Of a stretch of 64,000 nucleotides of DNA, positions 49,801-62,077 are shown piece after piece. How positions within the stretch are numbered: position 1 is the first letter of the stretch; each line of letters begins with the position of its first letter. Source of the stretch: Trogon surrucura (taxonomy: Eukaryota; Chordata; Aves; Trogoniformes; Trogonidae); NCBI GenBank assembly GCA_020746105.1, contig CM036622.1:11642487-11706486 (forward strand). Reading direction: 5' to 3'. The notes beneath the pieces are model-generated. The model worked only from the letters and a program-made list of their open reading frames with translations. It searched no databases and was not told where the DNA came from. A program made the translations under genes and the position numbers.

Positions 49801-50330
49801 CAAACTATACAGGTTTTATTAAAAGGGATGAAGGAAAGCAGGAATCTTTGGCAGAATATATTTAGTCTGATTTTCTTTGCTTCCTCCTCCTCTTCCCCCA
49901 AATGTAGAGTCATATCCAGTAGTGAAACGGGCTTGACCTCTCCAGCAGATCTTGAAATTGGGGTCTTCATCACTATGATGTTTCACTGCTCGAGCCACAG
50001 GACTGTGTTCTCTCTCTGGAAGTTGCAGTGGACTTGCTAACGTTGCTCTGTCAACTCCTACAAAATAGATTTTGTGGTCAGTTGTATCATGTCCCTGAAC
50101 AGAAGAGCTGCTCAGAAATGATAAAATTCTCTAGAGATGAAACCCAAATATTTCTATAATTCTCCCTGAACTCTGTCACACAAACACCCTCCCCGAAATA
50201 CTTTCTTCACTGTGGTTTCGGTTTCTTTTCCTTTTTCTTTTTTTTTTTCAGTAGGAAAATAAAAGAATGGGAATGAGGTTACCAGGTAAAACCATTAAGA
50301 AAAGAAAATAGAGAGAACTGGCTTGGAAAA

Positions 50331-50416
50331 ATCGTAGAATCATAGAATGGCCTAGGCTGGAAGGGACCTTAGAGATCATATAATCCGACCTCCCTGTCAT
50401 GGACAGGGACACCTCT
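50331..50416 (-). mobile_element. CR1 LINE 3'-end fragment (short)
   Basis: ATCGTAGAATCATAGAATGG followed by TAGGCTGGAAGGGACCTTAG and GATCATATAATCCGACC is a minus-strand CR1 tail. Only the last ~85 bp are present. Confidence 0.9.
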
Positions 50417-51761
50417 GAACTTAAGTTTCTTGTTAATGTGAAGGACCACAATGACTGATTTTTTTTTTTCTTTTTCTTTGCTCTGATACTTACCTACCAA
50501 AATGATTCATTTGCTCCTTTGTACACCTAAGACTGAAATCTATTAAAAAAATGTGTAGAGTCTACTTAAAGAGCTAACCATTGGTGCTAGAAGCAAGACA
50601 ACCTGTGAATATTTCTCACAAAAAACTAATTGAAAAGAAATATGCTTTTGATGTATTTATCTCTGCTCTTCTACATTTGTTGCAGTCTAGGTAGTGCTCA
50701 GTGAAATTTTTCCCAGGTTAACTTCAAATAGAAGACACAGCCTATATCTCAACATACGGTTTTTGTTATTTGTGAAGTGATACCAGGAGAGATCCTTGTG
50801 TTTTAGATTGATTAGTTAGCCCAGATGTTCTTTTGTGAGTAGGGATATTTTGCTGCTTCTTTTCTTACCATTCCCTACATAAAAGAGCCAACCTCTTAGG
50901 TCTACAGCCCAGCCAAGACAATACCACAAGTGCTGGTGTAGTATCAAAGTGCCTCAGGGAAGGACCTAATTTGTTAAAACACCATCAGGACTAAAGGTTT
51001 ATACGACATTGTGTACTACAGCCATGTGCATGCTACGATGTAATACAAAAATGCATAAAATAAAACATTGTGTATGTAAATGCAAAATGAAAGGTCCGAG
51101 ATCAGAGGCTTCTTCATCTGAGACCAAGACAATATATAAGAAAGGTGAATACGAAGTGAGAAGTAGGCAAGTGTAGCATAGGAGTCTGCTAGTGAGGTGG
51201 ATAGTAGTCCTTGGAAAGAGACTCATGACAGTCTTATTTGCTCTTGATGCTTTCCAAACATTTTCTGTTCTGCAGACTTTTTTCAGAGAATTATATTATT
51301 TGAAAGATCCCAACAACTTGGGTGTTAAGCATTTTCTTGGTCCATTTTGACACAAGAACATAACAGAACCTATTTATAATTGCCACTAGCTGACCTGAAA
51401 GAAAATCAAATGATATTAATATTCAAAAAGCTATCAGTGATATTGATAAAAGAAAAAAGCATTAGTCAGTACCCAAACCTGTTCATATAAACAGCTCTCT
51501 CTGTGAAGAAAACTTAGCCTTACCTATAAAAATACTGCATAGTATGTCATGCAAAATTATGACAGTATGCAGACCTAATGGCCATTATATGCTAGCATAT
51601 ACTTTGAAAGAATTATCCTGCAGTAATACAACTTTCTGAGAAGAACTTCTGACCCTCCTCAGGCGCCCTACTGGAGGCAGTCAGTGCACTAAGAGAATCT
51701 ATCAAGTGGTTAGGATGAAAGTATTTTTCAAAAGGTGCTCTGCAGTTCCAGACACTGAAGC
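50417..51761. other. AT-rich noncoding stretch
   Basis: No gene or repeat recognised apart from a T-rich run at 50459-50479. Confidence 0.4.
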
Positions 51762-51766
51762 CCACA

Positions 51767-52592
51767 TGGGGTGGGTTGACCCTGACTGAACACCAGGTAC
51801 CCACCAAAAGCCTCTCTATCCCTCACCCTTCTCAGCTGGACAGGGGAGAGAAAAAAATGAAAGGCTCGTTGGCTGAAATCAGGACAAGAAGAGGTCAGGC
51901 ACCAATTTTCATCATGGGCAAAACAGACGACTTTGGGAAATTAGTTTAATTATTACCAATCGAATCAGGGCAGGATAATGAGAAAATAAAAAACTAAATT
52001 TTCACACATCTTCCTCCTACCTCTCCATTCTTCCCAGGCTTAACTTTACTCCTGAGTTCTCTACCTACTCCCCCTGAGATGGGGAATGGGAGTTTTGGTC
52101 AGTGAATCATATGGTGTCTCTGCTGCTCCTTTCTCCTCAGGGGGAGGTCTCCTCACACTGTTCCCCTGCTCCACTGTGGGATTCTTTCCACAGAGGCAGT
52201 TCTTCACAAACTTCTCCAATGTGAGTCCTTCCTATGGGATGCAGTTCTTCATGAAGTGCTCTAGCATAAGTCCCTGGATGGTGAAGAGTGCCTGGAGCAC
52301 CTCCTCCGCCGCCTTCTTCACTGACCTTTGTGTCTGCAGACTTGTTTCTCTCACATGTTGTCACTCCTCTCTTGGTCTGCAGTTGCTGTTGCTCAGGTTT
52401 TTCTCTTAAATATGTTATCCCAGAGGTGCTACCACTGTTACTGATGGTCTTGGCCTTGGCCAGTGGTGGGTCCATCCTAGAGGTGGCTGGCATTGGCTCT
52501 ATAGGGACACAGGGGAAGCTTCTGGCAGCTTCTCATAGAAGTCACCCCTGTAGACCCTCAGTACCAAAACCTTGCCATGCAAGCCCAATACA
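51767..52592 (-). mobile_element. Solo LTR of an avian endogenous retrovirus
   Basis: The 826-bp block starts TG and ends CA on the plus strand, and therefore also on the minus strand. It is flanked by CCACA (51762-51766) and CCACG (52593-52597), a 5-bp target duplication with one later change. I recall this sequence as a common avian LTR: TGTATTGGGCTTGC at its minus-strand start and a GGTTGACC/GGTCAACC end. Minus-strand orientation is supported by a TATA-like CATATTTAAG (plus 52405-52414) in the 5' half. A 45-bp unit is tandemly repeated about 2.6 times at 52164-52280. No gag, pol or env sequence adjoins it, so the internal part was probably lost by LTR-LTR recombination. Open frames inside are chance. 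Retroviral class (ERVL-like is my guess from the 5-bp duplication) is not certain. Confidence 0.8.
52164..52280. repeat. 45-bp tandem repeat within the LTR
   Basis: Units 52164-52208 and 52209-52253 align end to end without gaps, and a partial third unit runs to 52280. Each contains a CTC(C/T)A-x-TGTGRG block and GCAGTTCTTCA. The repeat lies in the central part of the LTR, so copies at other loci may differ in unit number. Confidence 0.7.
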
Positions 52593-52597
52593 CCACG

Positions 52598-55500
52598 TTT
52601 GTAATCCCTTTATCAGATGAAGTTACTGATACTACTAAACTGTAAAATCTACTTTTGCAGGCATTCTGGCACTTTAAATATGCCTTCATTTTGTGTTTAT
52701 GCTACTTCTGTAGCAGAGGTGCTCTGAAGTATAGATAGATAGATCTGGTCAGATGAGACAAGACATCCAGAGCGTGCTTGCTGTGCAGGTACATAGATGG
52801 CAATAAGGTCAGTGGTTCTGTATGCAGAGATCATGGCTCCTTGAGTTTTTTGTATAGTGGGTTATAATATCTATTTTATTAGGGAATGTTAATGCTTATG
52901 TTTTGATTAATTTCGAAGTAAGTGTATTTTGTCACTGTCATGGTACAAATCTCGGTGATCTTCTGTTCGTGCAAGGCACAGGCATAGGAATTCTGTATTC
53001 ATATACTTGCTAGACCATCAAAACAGCCTTATGTATGAAATCCTCTTTTTAGAAACTGAAGCAATTATATGTTGAGATAGCTTTTTAGTTTTTTTTTAAA
53101 ATTCTATTTTAACTTCTCATACAAAGAATTCATCATTCATAACTCTCTACACCCTTGTTCAAAATGAGATAAGTTATATTAATTAAAAATGCAAAAAGCC
53201 AAATGAGTCCAGTCCCAAAATAATGATCTTGTATTTAAGCAGTTCATTGTAGCTATAAATATATATAAATATATGTATTTATTTCCCAGCTTTGCCACCA
53301 ACTTTGCATGACTTGCAATAGATAATGTAAACTAGGATTTCTCAGATGAAACTAAAGGTGTAAGATACTTGAAGCTCCTTACAGTTAATTATGACTCTGG
53401 GCATCGTTAAGCTCTGTTAAAAAAAATAAAACCAGTCTTTAAATGTGTGGTCTTCAGCCTCTTGTCTACAATTTTGGCACAATATTATGTCTTCATGTCA
53501 GAAAAAATACTGAGAGAAGAATGAACAAAATAACGTGTGTCTGACCTTTCCTTATTTGCTTACTTTTAGGGATAAATATTCCCTAAAGGGATATGATTTG
53601 AAGAGGGTGTGTACAGCATGAGTTGAAAATGAAGACTTTTAAAAGTATTTCTGATTGGACACCTAAAAACTAGAGGCTCTCAGTATCACCACTTGCTCTT
53701 GAAAATCTCAGCCAAGATTTTTTCATTTTTCCCAGAAGAGCTATGGCCAGGATGGCTGAGGCTTGAAAGCTGTGTATTTACATAAGCGCAAGTTACAAAT
53801 CTGTGGTTTTTAGAGATGTTTGAATTTCACCGCTTTACACTTACAGCATGTTATAAGTTGCTGCGAGTTGTTCGCAGATTGTGAATATACAGCCTATGGA
53901 GGATTACTCCTTACTTTGCCTCCTTTTTAGAAGAAGTAATGGTTTTTTCGTATGTGTTAGTTTTTAATATTCTTGTTTGTAGTTATGGATTGGTCACTGC
54001 CAGAAATTTGTGGCTCGGAATTGTTTCATTTTGATGTACTGCCTCCTTAACAGAGGCAATAATCCATCAACCAGAAAGGCTGATTTTTTTAATGTGATAC
54101 AGCAGTCTTCTGAGAAGAGTTCTGGAGACTTTTGTATTGCTGAGAGGTACTTGCAGCCCTTTAGGAGGGGAAAAAAACTCCCTCTGAGCATTGCCGGGTA
54201 CCCCGGAGGTTTGCCCACACAGACACACATGCTTGCCCCTGCAGTGCAGAGCTCTCCTCAGGGCCTACGGGCAGGTCCCTCTGCTGTCCATCTGCTCCTG
54301 GGAGGGTTTCCTGCGGTTTGTGTTTGCCTGATGACGGATGCTGTTTCAATTGATGCTAGAAAGAAGACTCATCCCCCTGCCCAGGCTCTGGTAGCTGTTA
54401 GCTTTGAGAAAGCTGTATTAGTTGAGAACAGAGCGGCAACCCACCTCAAGATGTCCTCTGCTTGTCACCTGGCAGTAGAGCAATGACTGCACTTATGTCC
54501 CTTTACCTCTGCATCCCACATCTCTCCATTCCTTGGGGTAGGGCTTGAGATCTATTTAGATGGAGATACACAAGCTGTACCTGTCTGTTGCTGAGCCCTG
54601 GCTCCAACCCTAGACTGCTTTGGGCTGGGGGTGCTCCCAGGGGACCAGCAGCTGAGCAGCATCTCCACAAGTGCCTCGGGCTGTTTAACCCTCCAACAGC
54701 GACCTCCAGGCTAGCTGTATGTCAGGCACCCTGCGAGCTGGGGGCTCCCTGGGGGCTGGGACTGCAGGGGGCTGCTGGGGGTGTCAAGGCAGGACCCATC
54801 CCACCTCCCCAGCCAGAGAGCAGGACAGCCCCAGCCGTTGGCACCTCCCTATCTGTCCTGGGGCTCCTCTGAGGTGCTGATGTTCAAACTGCTGTTCTGG
54901 GGTATGGAAACAGAGGCAGACTTTTGTCTTTCTCTCTCATGCAGGGCGTCATTAGCACTGGGGGCTGGAAGGACACCTCTGGCCCTCTCAGATTCCTCTG
55001 GGGCACTTCTGATTTCCCTCTCCTGAGTTGCAGGGAAGATAGGGATCACCACTTCTGAGCTCAGAGCAAGCATCTATTTGCACGAAAACCTTTGAAGACC
55101 TGCGCTGGATTCTCATCAAAGCTAGCCCCCTCTCTTGGGTCCAGTCCTTTAATGGTTGAAAAGGTTGGCCAAAGGGTTGCGGACACATCCAGGGCAGAGG
55201 GGGACGCCAGAGCCAAGCTGGGGGGATCCGCAGGAGGGTGAGGTGAAGCAGCACAAAGTGGTTTGGGTTTTCTTTGTTCTGTTTTGGATGGCTGCCGAGC
55301 AGTTTGTGAGACATCCTGTGCTCTTTCCAAGTCAGGTACCTGTATTGCCAGGGTCAGACGGCCCTCAGCCTTTGCTCTGGCTCTAGCTGGAAGGAGGCCT
55401 GAGCTGTCACGAGGGTCTCTGTGCCGCCTGTGTAATGGTGGGAGAGGAGAGGGCTTTGGCCTGAGCCTTCTTGCTCTGGGCATCACTCACCTCTCCGGGC

Positions 55501-58500
55501 ATTTTTGCCTGTGTCCTCAGACTCCTGATTTTGGAGCCCCGGGGAGGGGACTGCATTCAGCAGGGCATCGTTTGTTGGTGAAACATGTGCTGGACATGTC
55601 CCACGGTTTACTGCTGTCGCTTCGGGAGACTGAAGCTAAAATACCTGCCCCCTGCTTCCCTTCCCACAGAGACTTTCATTAACTTTTTTGAATTGTGCTT
55701 CTGTTCTGTAGTTTTAACTGTTTTGATGAGATGAAATCCTCCAGTCTGACAAAAAAATCTCCAGAAGGAGCTGCTTGTAATCCATAAGTGGGCCACCAAA
55801 ATACAGAAACTCTTGTTTTAATATCTACGTCTTCTCTTGAGTGTATAATCCTTGCTTACTGTTTTACTTGCATACTGCCCTTTTAATGTCCAATTGTGCT
55901 GTGATATATTTCATGCAACTAGTAAGTATGATTTGGAAACAGCTGTTTAACCTGGTTGCAAAATGCAAACCCTCTTATTTTAATGAAGGTATTTTAACAG
56001 TAGGATGACTCCATCTTTGTACTCCTAAAAACCACGTGGATAAGCCTAAATCCAATCGAAACTCACATGAAATAGGTTGTTAAACTACTGTTAGTAAAGC
56101 TTGTTATGCGATGTCTCAGGATAAGGTGTATGTATTGGAGATTGCCAGTAGCTTTGCATATACAAAGTTTGAAGTGCTGCAAATCAGCCTGCCCATGTCA
56201 GGGCTGAAAATAACAGTTTTTAGTTTTTAACATCTAAGTCTTTCTAATGCCGAGCACTGCCCGAGGGGCCGTGTGAGTGCCAGTGTTCTCAGCAGAGATT
56301 TGTTACCCCAAAGGATTTTATCTTATACTAAGAAAAGTGAAGGGTGAAGGTTTGATTAAGGATTTTTCCAGTCATTCTGAAAAGAGAGTAAAAAAAAAAA
56401 GTCTTTAAAAATTGTAATTAAAATTTGGTGAAAGTTAATAATTAATGGCTTGTAGCTGAGTTATTAATGGCCTCATTTTTCTATGTAATGAAAGTCTTAA
56501 GCTGTCTTGTATGTTAACTATACAAAAAAAAAGAGTAAAATTGGCCGTAATTTTAAATTATTTTAAATACACAGAATTGCAGAGTTGTATCCATAAAAAG
56601 TATAAAGTTGGTTTGCAAAGTCCTGGTTTGGGGATTATTTTATATAATAAACCAGAAGGAAAATTGGGCTGGCAGAATTTTCAAAGCTGGTGTTAAAGCC
56701 CCTAACTGCTTCTGGTATGAAAGTCAGCTAAGCAGCCTTGTGTTGTTTTTTCCCCCAGGATATCTTTTATGCTTTCTTTTTTTTTCTTTTCCCTTCCTTC
56801 CCTTTGGAAATCCAAGTGTTTATTTGCATGCAAGGTAGGTGAATTCTTTTATCTATTTGTGTATCATAAACCAAAGCAATTAGCATACCGCAGTTACAGT
56901 ATACTTAAAAAACAAAACAACTCTTCAAAACCTTCAGTCAATATTATTGCTGGAGGGAAAATTCTTAATTAAATTGTATGCAAACTACAACAATAGGCGA
57001 AGTTGTTTGGTGTTTAATAATAACTGTTGGGGGCGGAGGGAAGAGTGAAAAAAGTAAGCGTAGCGGAGAGCTTTGCATGCCATTAACCCAAGGATAGAAA
57101 TGAGGTCAGCCTTTGAAAGGACAGACAACACGCTTATCTGCCAACGTTGGAAAGTCCCAAAAGATTAGCTTATTTGCCAGATGTTACTGGGAGTTCATCA
57201 TTGACACCCTCTGCTTCATGGGCTTCATCTCTCGCCACAGTTGCAGTTGCCTTTTCTGCCCTTTGCAGGCTTCCTGGAGATCTTCTCCAGTGCATAACGC
57301 TTGATTTTTTTCCTTGAAGTAGGGTTGGTTTTTTTGTTTGTTTCACAGCGATAGGCATGATGAACCATCTTAACTTGTGAAGATGATCTGAAGACTCTTT
57401 GTTTTTCTTTCATACACCCACGATAATGCTCTTGGCATAGGAACCACTGACATGAAGCATAGCGGCTTCTACAGCTCTGGGAACGGGGCTGTGTTTGTGA
57501 AGGGGTTTGCAGAAAACAGAGGACCCACCTCACTTAATACTATTAACCTTTCGGAGATGAGTGAAAATTGAAGCAGGCTGTTTGGCAGGCTAAGCATCTT
57601 CTTTTCTTTTTAATCCCTTTGCCTGGAAAATAACTGTAGATAGAATTTTAAGCAGACTGTTCTTATGTTATTTGTAACTTGGTAGGACATTAAATGTGTA
57701 ACCTGCTAAAAATTAGTAGTGAGAGAAAGTGGGTGCTATCAGATCTGTGGTAGTAATGACTGTAAGAGCATGGAGTGGCATTCTCTGCGTGTATCTTCTC
57801 CTTTAAATCTTTCCAGAGTTTGGTAGTAAATATTGATTTCAGCTAATGGTGGTTTTAACTTCTGTGTGAGCATTCTGTGCCCCAAGGGACTGTGTCCCAA
57901 ACAGGGAGAAGTCAAGACTTGCTCATAAAGAACAGAGCAAATATGTTTTTCCTTTAAAATGCTGTTAGAAGTTGTCTCTTGAAGCAAGATTCCTGTCACT
58001 TGTGCTACTGCAGTTGTTTTGCAGTTCCCTCACCTCCCTTTGTGCAGAACAATTTGTGAGATGGACAGTGACTTAAGTAAGGGCAGATATTATCACCACG
58101 CACATGCGTCCGATCTAAAAAGTCTGAGTGTTGAAGCTTTTGAGATAGTGGAGAGTCCATTTGTAGCAGATAATTTGAAGCATCTGTTTGAATCTCACTT
58201 TAGCATAGATAGCCCTTCCCTCCTCCCTCCCTCCCTCCCAAGATTCTCAAGTTTAATTTAGCCTTCTAACATGAGCACTTAAGTTGATAATAAAGAGCAA
58301 GGATAATATTCCATGTTGAGATAAACATGAAATTCTCATGCTGTTTGGCTACCCATAGACACTCAACATTCTCCCTAATATTTGACATATTAATCCATAG
58401 ACCCAGATACTGATTTTACATCAGTAGGTCTGGGTTAGCTGTTGATTTTCTAGCACTGAAAGGCTGGCAGAAAAACTGCACATAGGAAAAATGAAAAAGC

Positions 58501-59734
58501 GGCACAGGTGTTGCGTTGTTTCTCTCTGCCTGTGTGTGAAATGCTGATTGTTGAATAGCGCCTTTTCCTTGCATTGCTTGACTTTGTGGTTATATTGCTA
58601 CAGCTTGTGCTGCTGCTGCGTGTTCTGTTAAGCGAAGCTCTGTGCTGTTGGCAAGGTTATGGTCTGGTCTCTGGTGTCATTTCAGACTTGTAACTAAGGA
58701 GAGCAGGTATTAGAGTTGTTCTGCAAATGCCATCAGTGGGGGACAGTCACAGAGCTACAAGCCTGGGATGCTTCCAGGTCAGGCCGGCCCTGTTTGGCCA
58801 ATCGCAGAGTACAAAATAACTGCATTATTCCTCAAAGTGTTTTTCCAGAGTTGAAGTAATAGTCATCTTTCCTTATAAAGATCTGATTTCTCCTATAGAA
58901 TATTTTTGTGCTGAGATAACTTTCATGAACTGCTTTCAAAAGTGGTGTTTTGGTTTCTCCACCTCTCCACCTCTGCTCTCCTATTTATTTATTTTTTTTT
59001 GTCCTCTATTGCCTGTACTTAATAACCCCAAGCTCTTTTCTGTAAAACAGCAAATCCTTTTGCTCTATACCAAGTAAATCCATGATGGATTTCCTATACT
59101 GAAATGGGGAGCCTCACAAGTGCAGAGGAATGATTTAGACTCATGCATTTTCACTGGATGTGAGATACAGCTCATCCACTATAGAGGACAAATTGTGCCC
59201 TCTGCCAAATGCTCTTACCTTGCATGGGTGGCATATGGTGTTACGTGGGAAGGCAGTAGGTCATCTGCTTTCTGGGTTGAGTTTCTTTTTTAGGGGTATC
59301 CTTTTACTCCCTTCTTTCTCCTCAACCCATTCCTCAGTGGTTTGCCGTCCTCACTTCTGCTTTCTTTCTCTTTTCCAATTCCACTGGTGGCTCCTTGCCC
59401 CCAGCCACTTTGGGGTTCTTCTTCCCCTTGTTTCCCTCTCCTTAATTCCAGAGTTTTACAAACTTTATTCTTTTTTCCCCTTTGAAATCTCCTCTTTGCT
59501 CCTTTCTTCTGGTGTGGGGTTGTTTTTTTTTTTTTTGGTTATCCTGAGTTCTGCTCTTTCTTTCTTAGGAAGAAAGCAGCTCTGCATAAGCAGAAGGCAG
59601 GAGGCAGCTCTTTAATTTTCTTTGATAACAGAAATGGTAATTTTCAGTGGCCAACTGTTGGGTGTGGGGAGCAAAAACCCTTCTCCCTCAGCTAATTTGG
59701 AGGTGAACGGTTATGCCTAGAAGAGAGAGGTGAG
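52598..59734. other. Noncoding stretch with a GC-richer middle
   Basis: No gene recognised. A (GATA)3 run lies at 52732-52744. The GC-richer part at 54560-55640 gives overlapping frames on both strands (up to 141 codons) but no domain, CpG enrichment or exon structure. A pyrimidine repeat lies at 58213-58239. The frame at 58019-58261 has a reasonable amino-acid mix but no recognisable family and no clear splice sites. Confidence 0.4.
58213..58239. repeat. Pyrimidine microsatellite (CCCT)n
   Basis: Imperfect CCCT/CCTT units in a pure C/T run of about 26 bp. Mirror-symmetric pyrimidine tracts of this kind can form triplex DNA. Confidence 0.85.
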
Positions 59735-59874
59735 ATGAAACTTTCAAAACCCGCCTGGACGCGTTCCTGTGCGCTCTATTGTAGGTGATCCTGCTCTGGC
59801 AGGGGGGTTGGACTAGATGATCTTTAAGGTCCCTTCCAACCTTTAACATTCTGTGATTCTGTGATTCTGTGACT
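59735..59874 (+). mobile_element. CR1 LINE 3'-end fragment, same subfamily as the 60.6-kb copy
   Basis: Begins in the last codons of the polymerase (CCCGCCTGGACGCGTTCC) and includes CAGGGGGGTTGGACTAGATG and TTAAGGTCCCTTCCAACC. It ends with three ATTCTGTG-type repeats. It is plus-oriented and faces the minus-strand copy whose tail begins at 60641. Over about 120 shared bases the two differ at only a handful of positions, so both belong to one relatively young group. Confidence 0.95.
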
Positions 59875-60640
59875 GCTGGAGAGCCTTTCCAGCACTGGAT
59901 TTTGTTTCAGACGGGCATTAATCAAACCCAGTGGCTGTTTAGAGAGAATGGAGGTGTTCACCATTGTTTTGGTACTCCGTTTGCAAATGATTTTGGAGCA
60001 TGCCAGTGGCCAGTGACTTCGCAGGTGGCAAGGGGCTAAGTACCAGCAAGCCCCCTCATCCCCATGCCACACAGAGCATTCTTGCTGCTGGGTGACAGGG
60101 CTCCCAACCCCAGGGAAAGGACCAGAGACTGCTTGCTGTTGAGGCAATTCACACATCAACTGCTTTTTGAGAGCACTCAGCTCTGCCTCAAGATTTATGG
60201 GGCCCTCTTCTTCTAAAACAAATGAATAAAGGCCCAAGCTGAATGTTTTTCCACATATAAATGTCATGAAGGTGATCACAAAAACTTCGCTGGAGTACCA
60301 GTGAGGGCTCAAGCCCCAGCCCAAATGTGCATCATATTAAAATCCTTCTTGGGGACGCTAGACACAGATTGCTTTCCAGCATCCAGAACCATTTGGAAAT
60401 GCTTTAATCCTGAAATGAGGGGATTTCTAATGGAAATGCTGACAGACCCTTCGTTGTAGCAGCTGAAGCGGGCAGGGCTGTGATAATGAGCCTTGTATGC
60501 GTGCATGTGGAAAGCATGATGCTAGTTTCAGAAAACAAGCACTTTGACTGAACAGCCCGTGCTCACGAAAAACATCATGCACCGTTTCAGTGCAACGATT
60601 CTTAAAATTGGCTTTGCTCGTGCAAGGACATATTGAGAAC
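59875..60640. other. Spacer between two tail-to-tail CR1 elements
   Basis: Single-copy-looking sequence. A minus-strand frame runs from 60324 to 59824, into the CR1 tail, with no recognised domain. Confidence 0.45.
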
Positions 60641-60718
60641 AATCACAGAATCACAGAATGATAAAGGTTGGAAGGGACCTTAAAGATCATCTAGTCCAAC
60701 CCCCCTGCCAGAGCAGGA

Positions 60719-61819
60719 TCAACTACAGTAGAGCGCACAGGAACGCGTCCAGGCGGGTTTGAATGTCTCAAGAGAAGGAGATTCCACAACCTCCCTGGGC
60801 AGCCTGTGCCAGTGCTCGGTCACCCTCACAGTAAAAAAGTTTTTCCTCATATTTTTCTGGAACCTCCTGTGTTCCAGCTTCCACCCATTGCCCCTTGTCT
60901 TGTCAGTGGACGCTGCTGAAAAGAGCCTGGCTCCATCCTCCTGACATTCCCCCTTGACATATTTATAAACATTAATGAGGTCACCCCTCAGCCTCCTCTT
61001 CTCCAAGCTAAAGAGATCCAGCTCCTTCAGCCTTTCCTCATAAGGGAGATGCTCCACTCCCTTCACCATCTTTGTGGCTCTACGCTGGACTCTCTCAAGC
61101 AGCTCCCTGTCCTTCTTGAGCTGAGGGGCCCAGAACTGGACACAATATTCCAGATGTGGCCTCACCAGGGCAGAGTAGAGGGGCAGGAGGACCTCTCTTG
61201 ACCTACTTGCTACTCCCCTTCTAATACACCCCAGGATACCATTGGCCTTCTTGGCCACGAGGGCACATTGCTGGCTCATGGTCATCCTGCTGTCCACTAG
61301 AACCCCCAGGTCCCTTTCCCCTGCGCTGCTCTCCAGCAGGGCAGTCCCCAACCTATATTGGCACATGGGGTTATTTTTTCCCAAGTGCAAAACTCTACAC
61401 TTGCCCTTATTAAACTTCATAAGATTTCTCCCCGCCCAGCCCTCCAGCCTGTCTAGGTCCCTCTGAATGGCTGCACAGCCTTCTGGTGTGTCAACCACTC
61501 CTCCCAACTTCGTATCATCAGCAAACTTGCTGACAACATTCTCTAATCCCTCATCCAGATCATTGATGAATATATTAAACAGCACCGGCCCAAGCACTGA
61601 CCCCTGAGGGACCCCACTAGACACAGGCATCCAGCCAGACTCAGCCCCATTGACCACGACTCTCTGGCTTCTTCCCTTCAACCAGTTCCCGACCCACCTC
61701 ACTACTTGGTCATCCAGACCACACTTCCTCAGTTTACCTATGAGGATGCTGTGGGAGACAGTGTCAAAGGCCTTGCTGATGTCCAGGTAGACCACGTCCA
61801 CTGCATGGCCACCATCCAT
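60719..61819 (-). pseudogene. CR1 reverse transcriptase, C-terminal part (366 codons)
   Basis: This frame encodes the catalytic part of a non-LTR reverse transcriptase, which copies CR1 RNA into DNA at the nicked target. Motif A is [11 protein letters not shown] (about residues 11-21, first catalytic Asp). The conserved [12 protein letters not shown] lies at about 67-78. The catalytic FADD (usual form in this clade) is at 99-102. The thumb and C-terminal region, [13 protein letters not shown] and [16 protein letters not shown], follow. All catalytic residues are present. A TAG codon at 61838-61840 separates it from the upstream frame. One base is missing in the run near 60762-60766 relative to the 28-kb and 59.7-kb copies, so the last ~14 residues are out of the family's usual frame. 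The first Met at 61819 is a chance Met, not a real start. Confidence 0.95.
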
Positions 61820-61837
61820 CCACCTGGTTATGTCTTC

Positions 61838-62077
61838 CTAAAAGGCTATCAGGTTGGTCAAACATGACTTCCCCTTGGCAAAGCCATGCTGACTGCTCCT
61901 AATAACCTTCTTATCCTTGATATGCCTAGAGACAGCGTCAAGGATAAGATGTTCCATCACCTTTCCAGGGATGGAGGTGAGGCTGACCGGTCTGTAGTTA
62001 CTCGGGTCATCCTTCCTGCCCTTCCAGTCTATAGACTGGAGTGACATTCGCTTTCCTCCAGTCTTCAGGCACCTCAC
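61838..62077 (-). pseudogene. CR1 reverse transcriptase, finger region (79 codons)
   Basis: Same reading frame as the C-terminal part, ending in the TAG at 61838-61840. It holds the conserved [19 protein letters not shown] segment and [16 protein letters not shown], which lie just upstream of motif A in non-LTR reverse transcriptases. The true coding sequence joins from the upstream frame within about 62010-62060, so the first residues of this frame are not family-like. Confidence 0.9.

Larger units (their letters stand above)
45474..50330. other. AT-rich noncoding stretch with microsatellites
   Basis: No gene recognised. Contains (TTA)8 and (TG)10 microsatellites listed separately. The 106-codon frame at 46312-46632 reads through the TTA repeat and matches nothing I know. 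Positions 47690-47900 are repeat-free and AT-rich, a possible conserved element by texture only. Confidence 0.4.

Noticed and set aside
52086..52620. Frames of 107-118 codons within the LTR
   Set aside because: They are within a noncoding LTR, overlap on both strands, and do not resemble retroviral proteins.
57170..57533. Lys/Arg-rich minus-strand frames that look superficially like a nucleic-acid-binding tail
   Set aside because: No known motif, no start or splice context, and the basic run comes from T-rich plus-strand DNA.
58019..58261. 80-codon plus-strand frame with protein-like composition
   Set aside because: No family recognised, and no convincing acceptor or donor pair at its edges; kept only as a remark.
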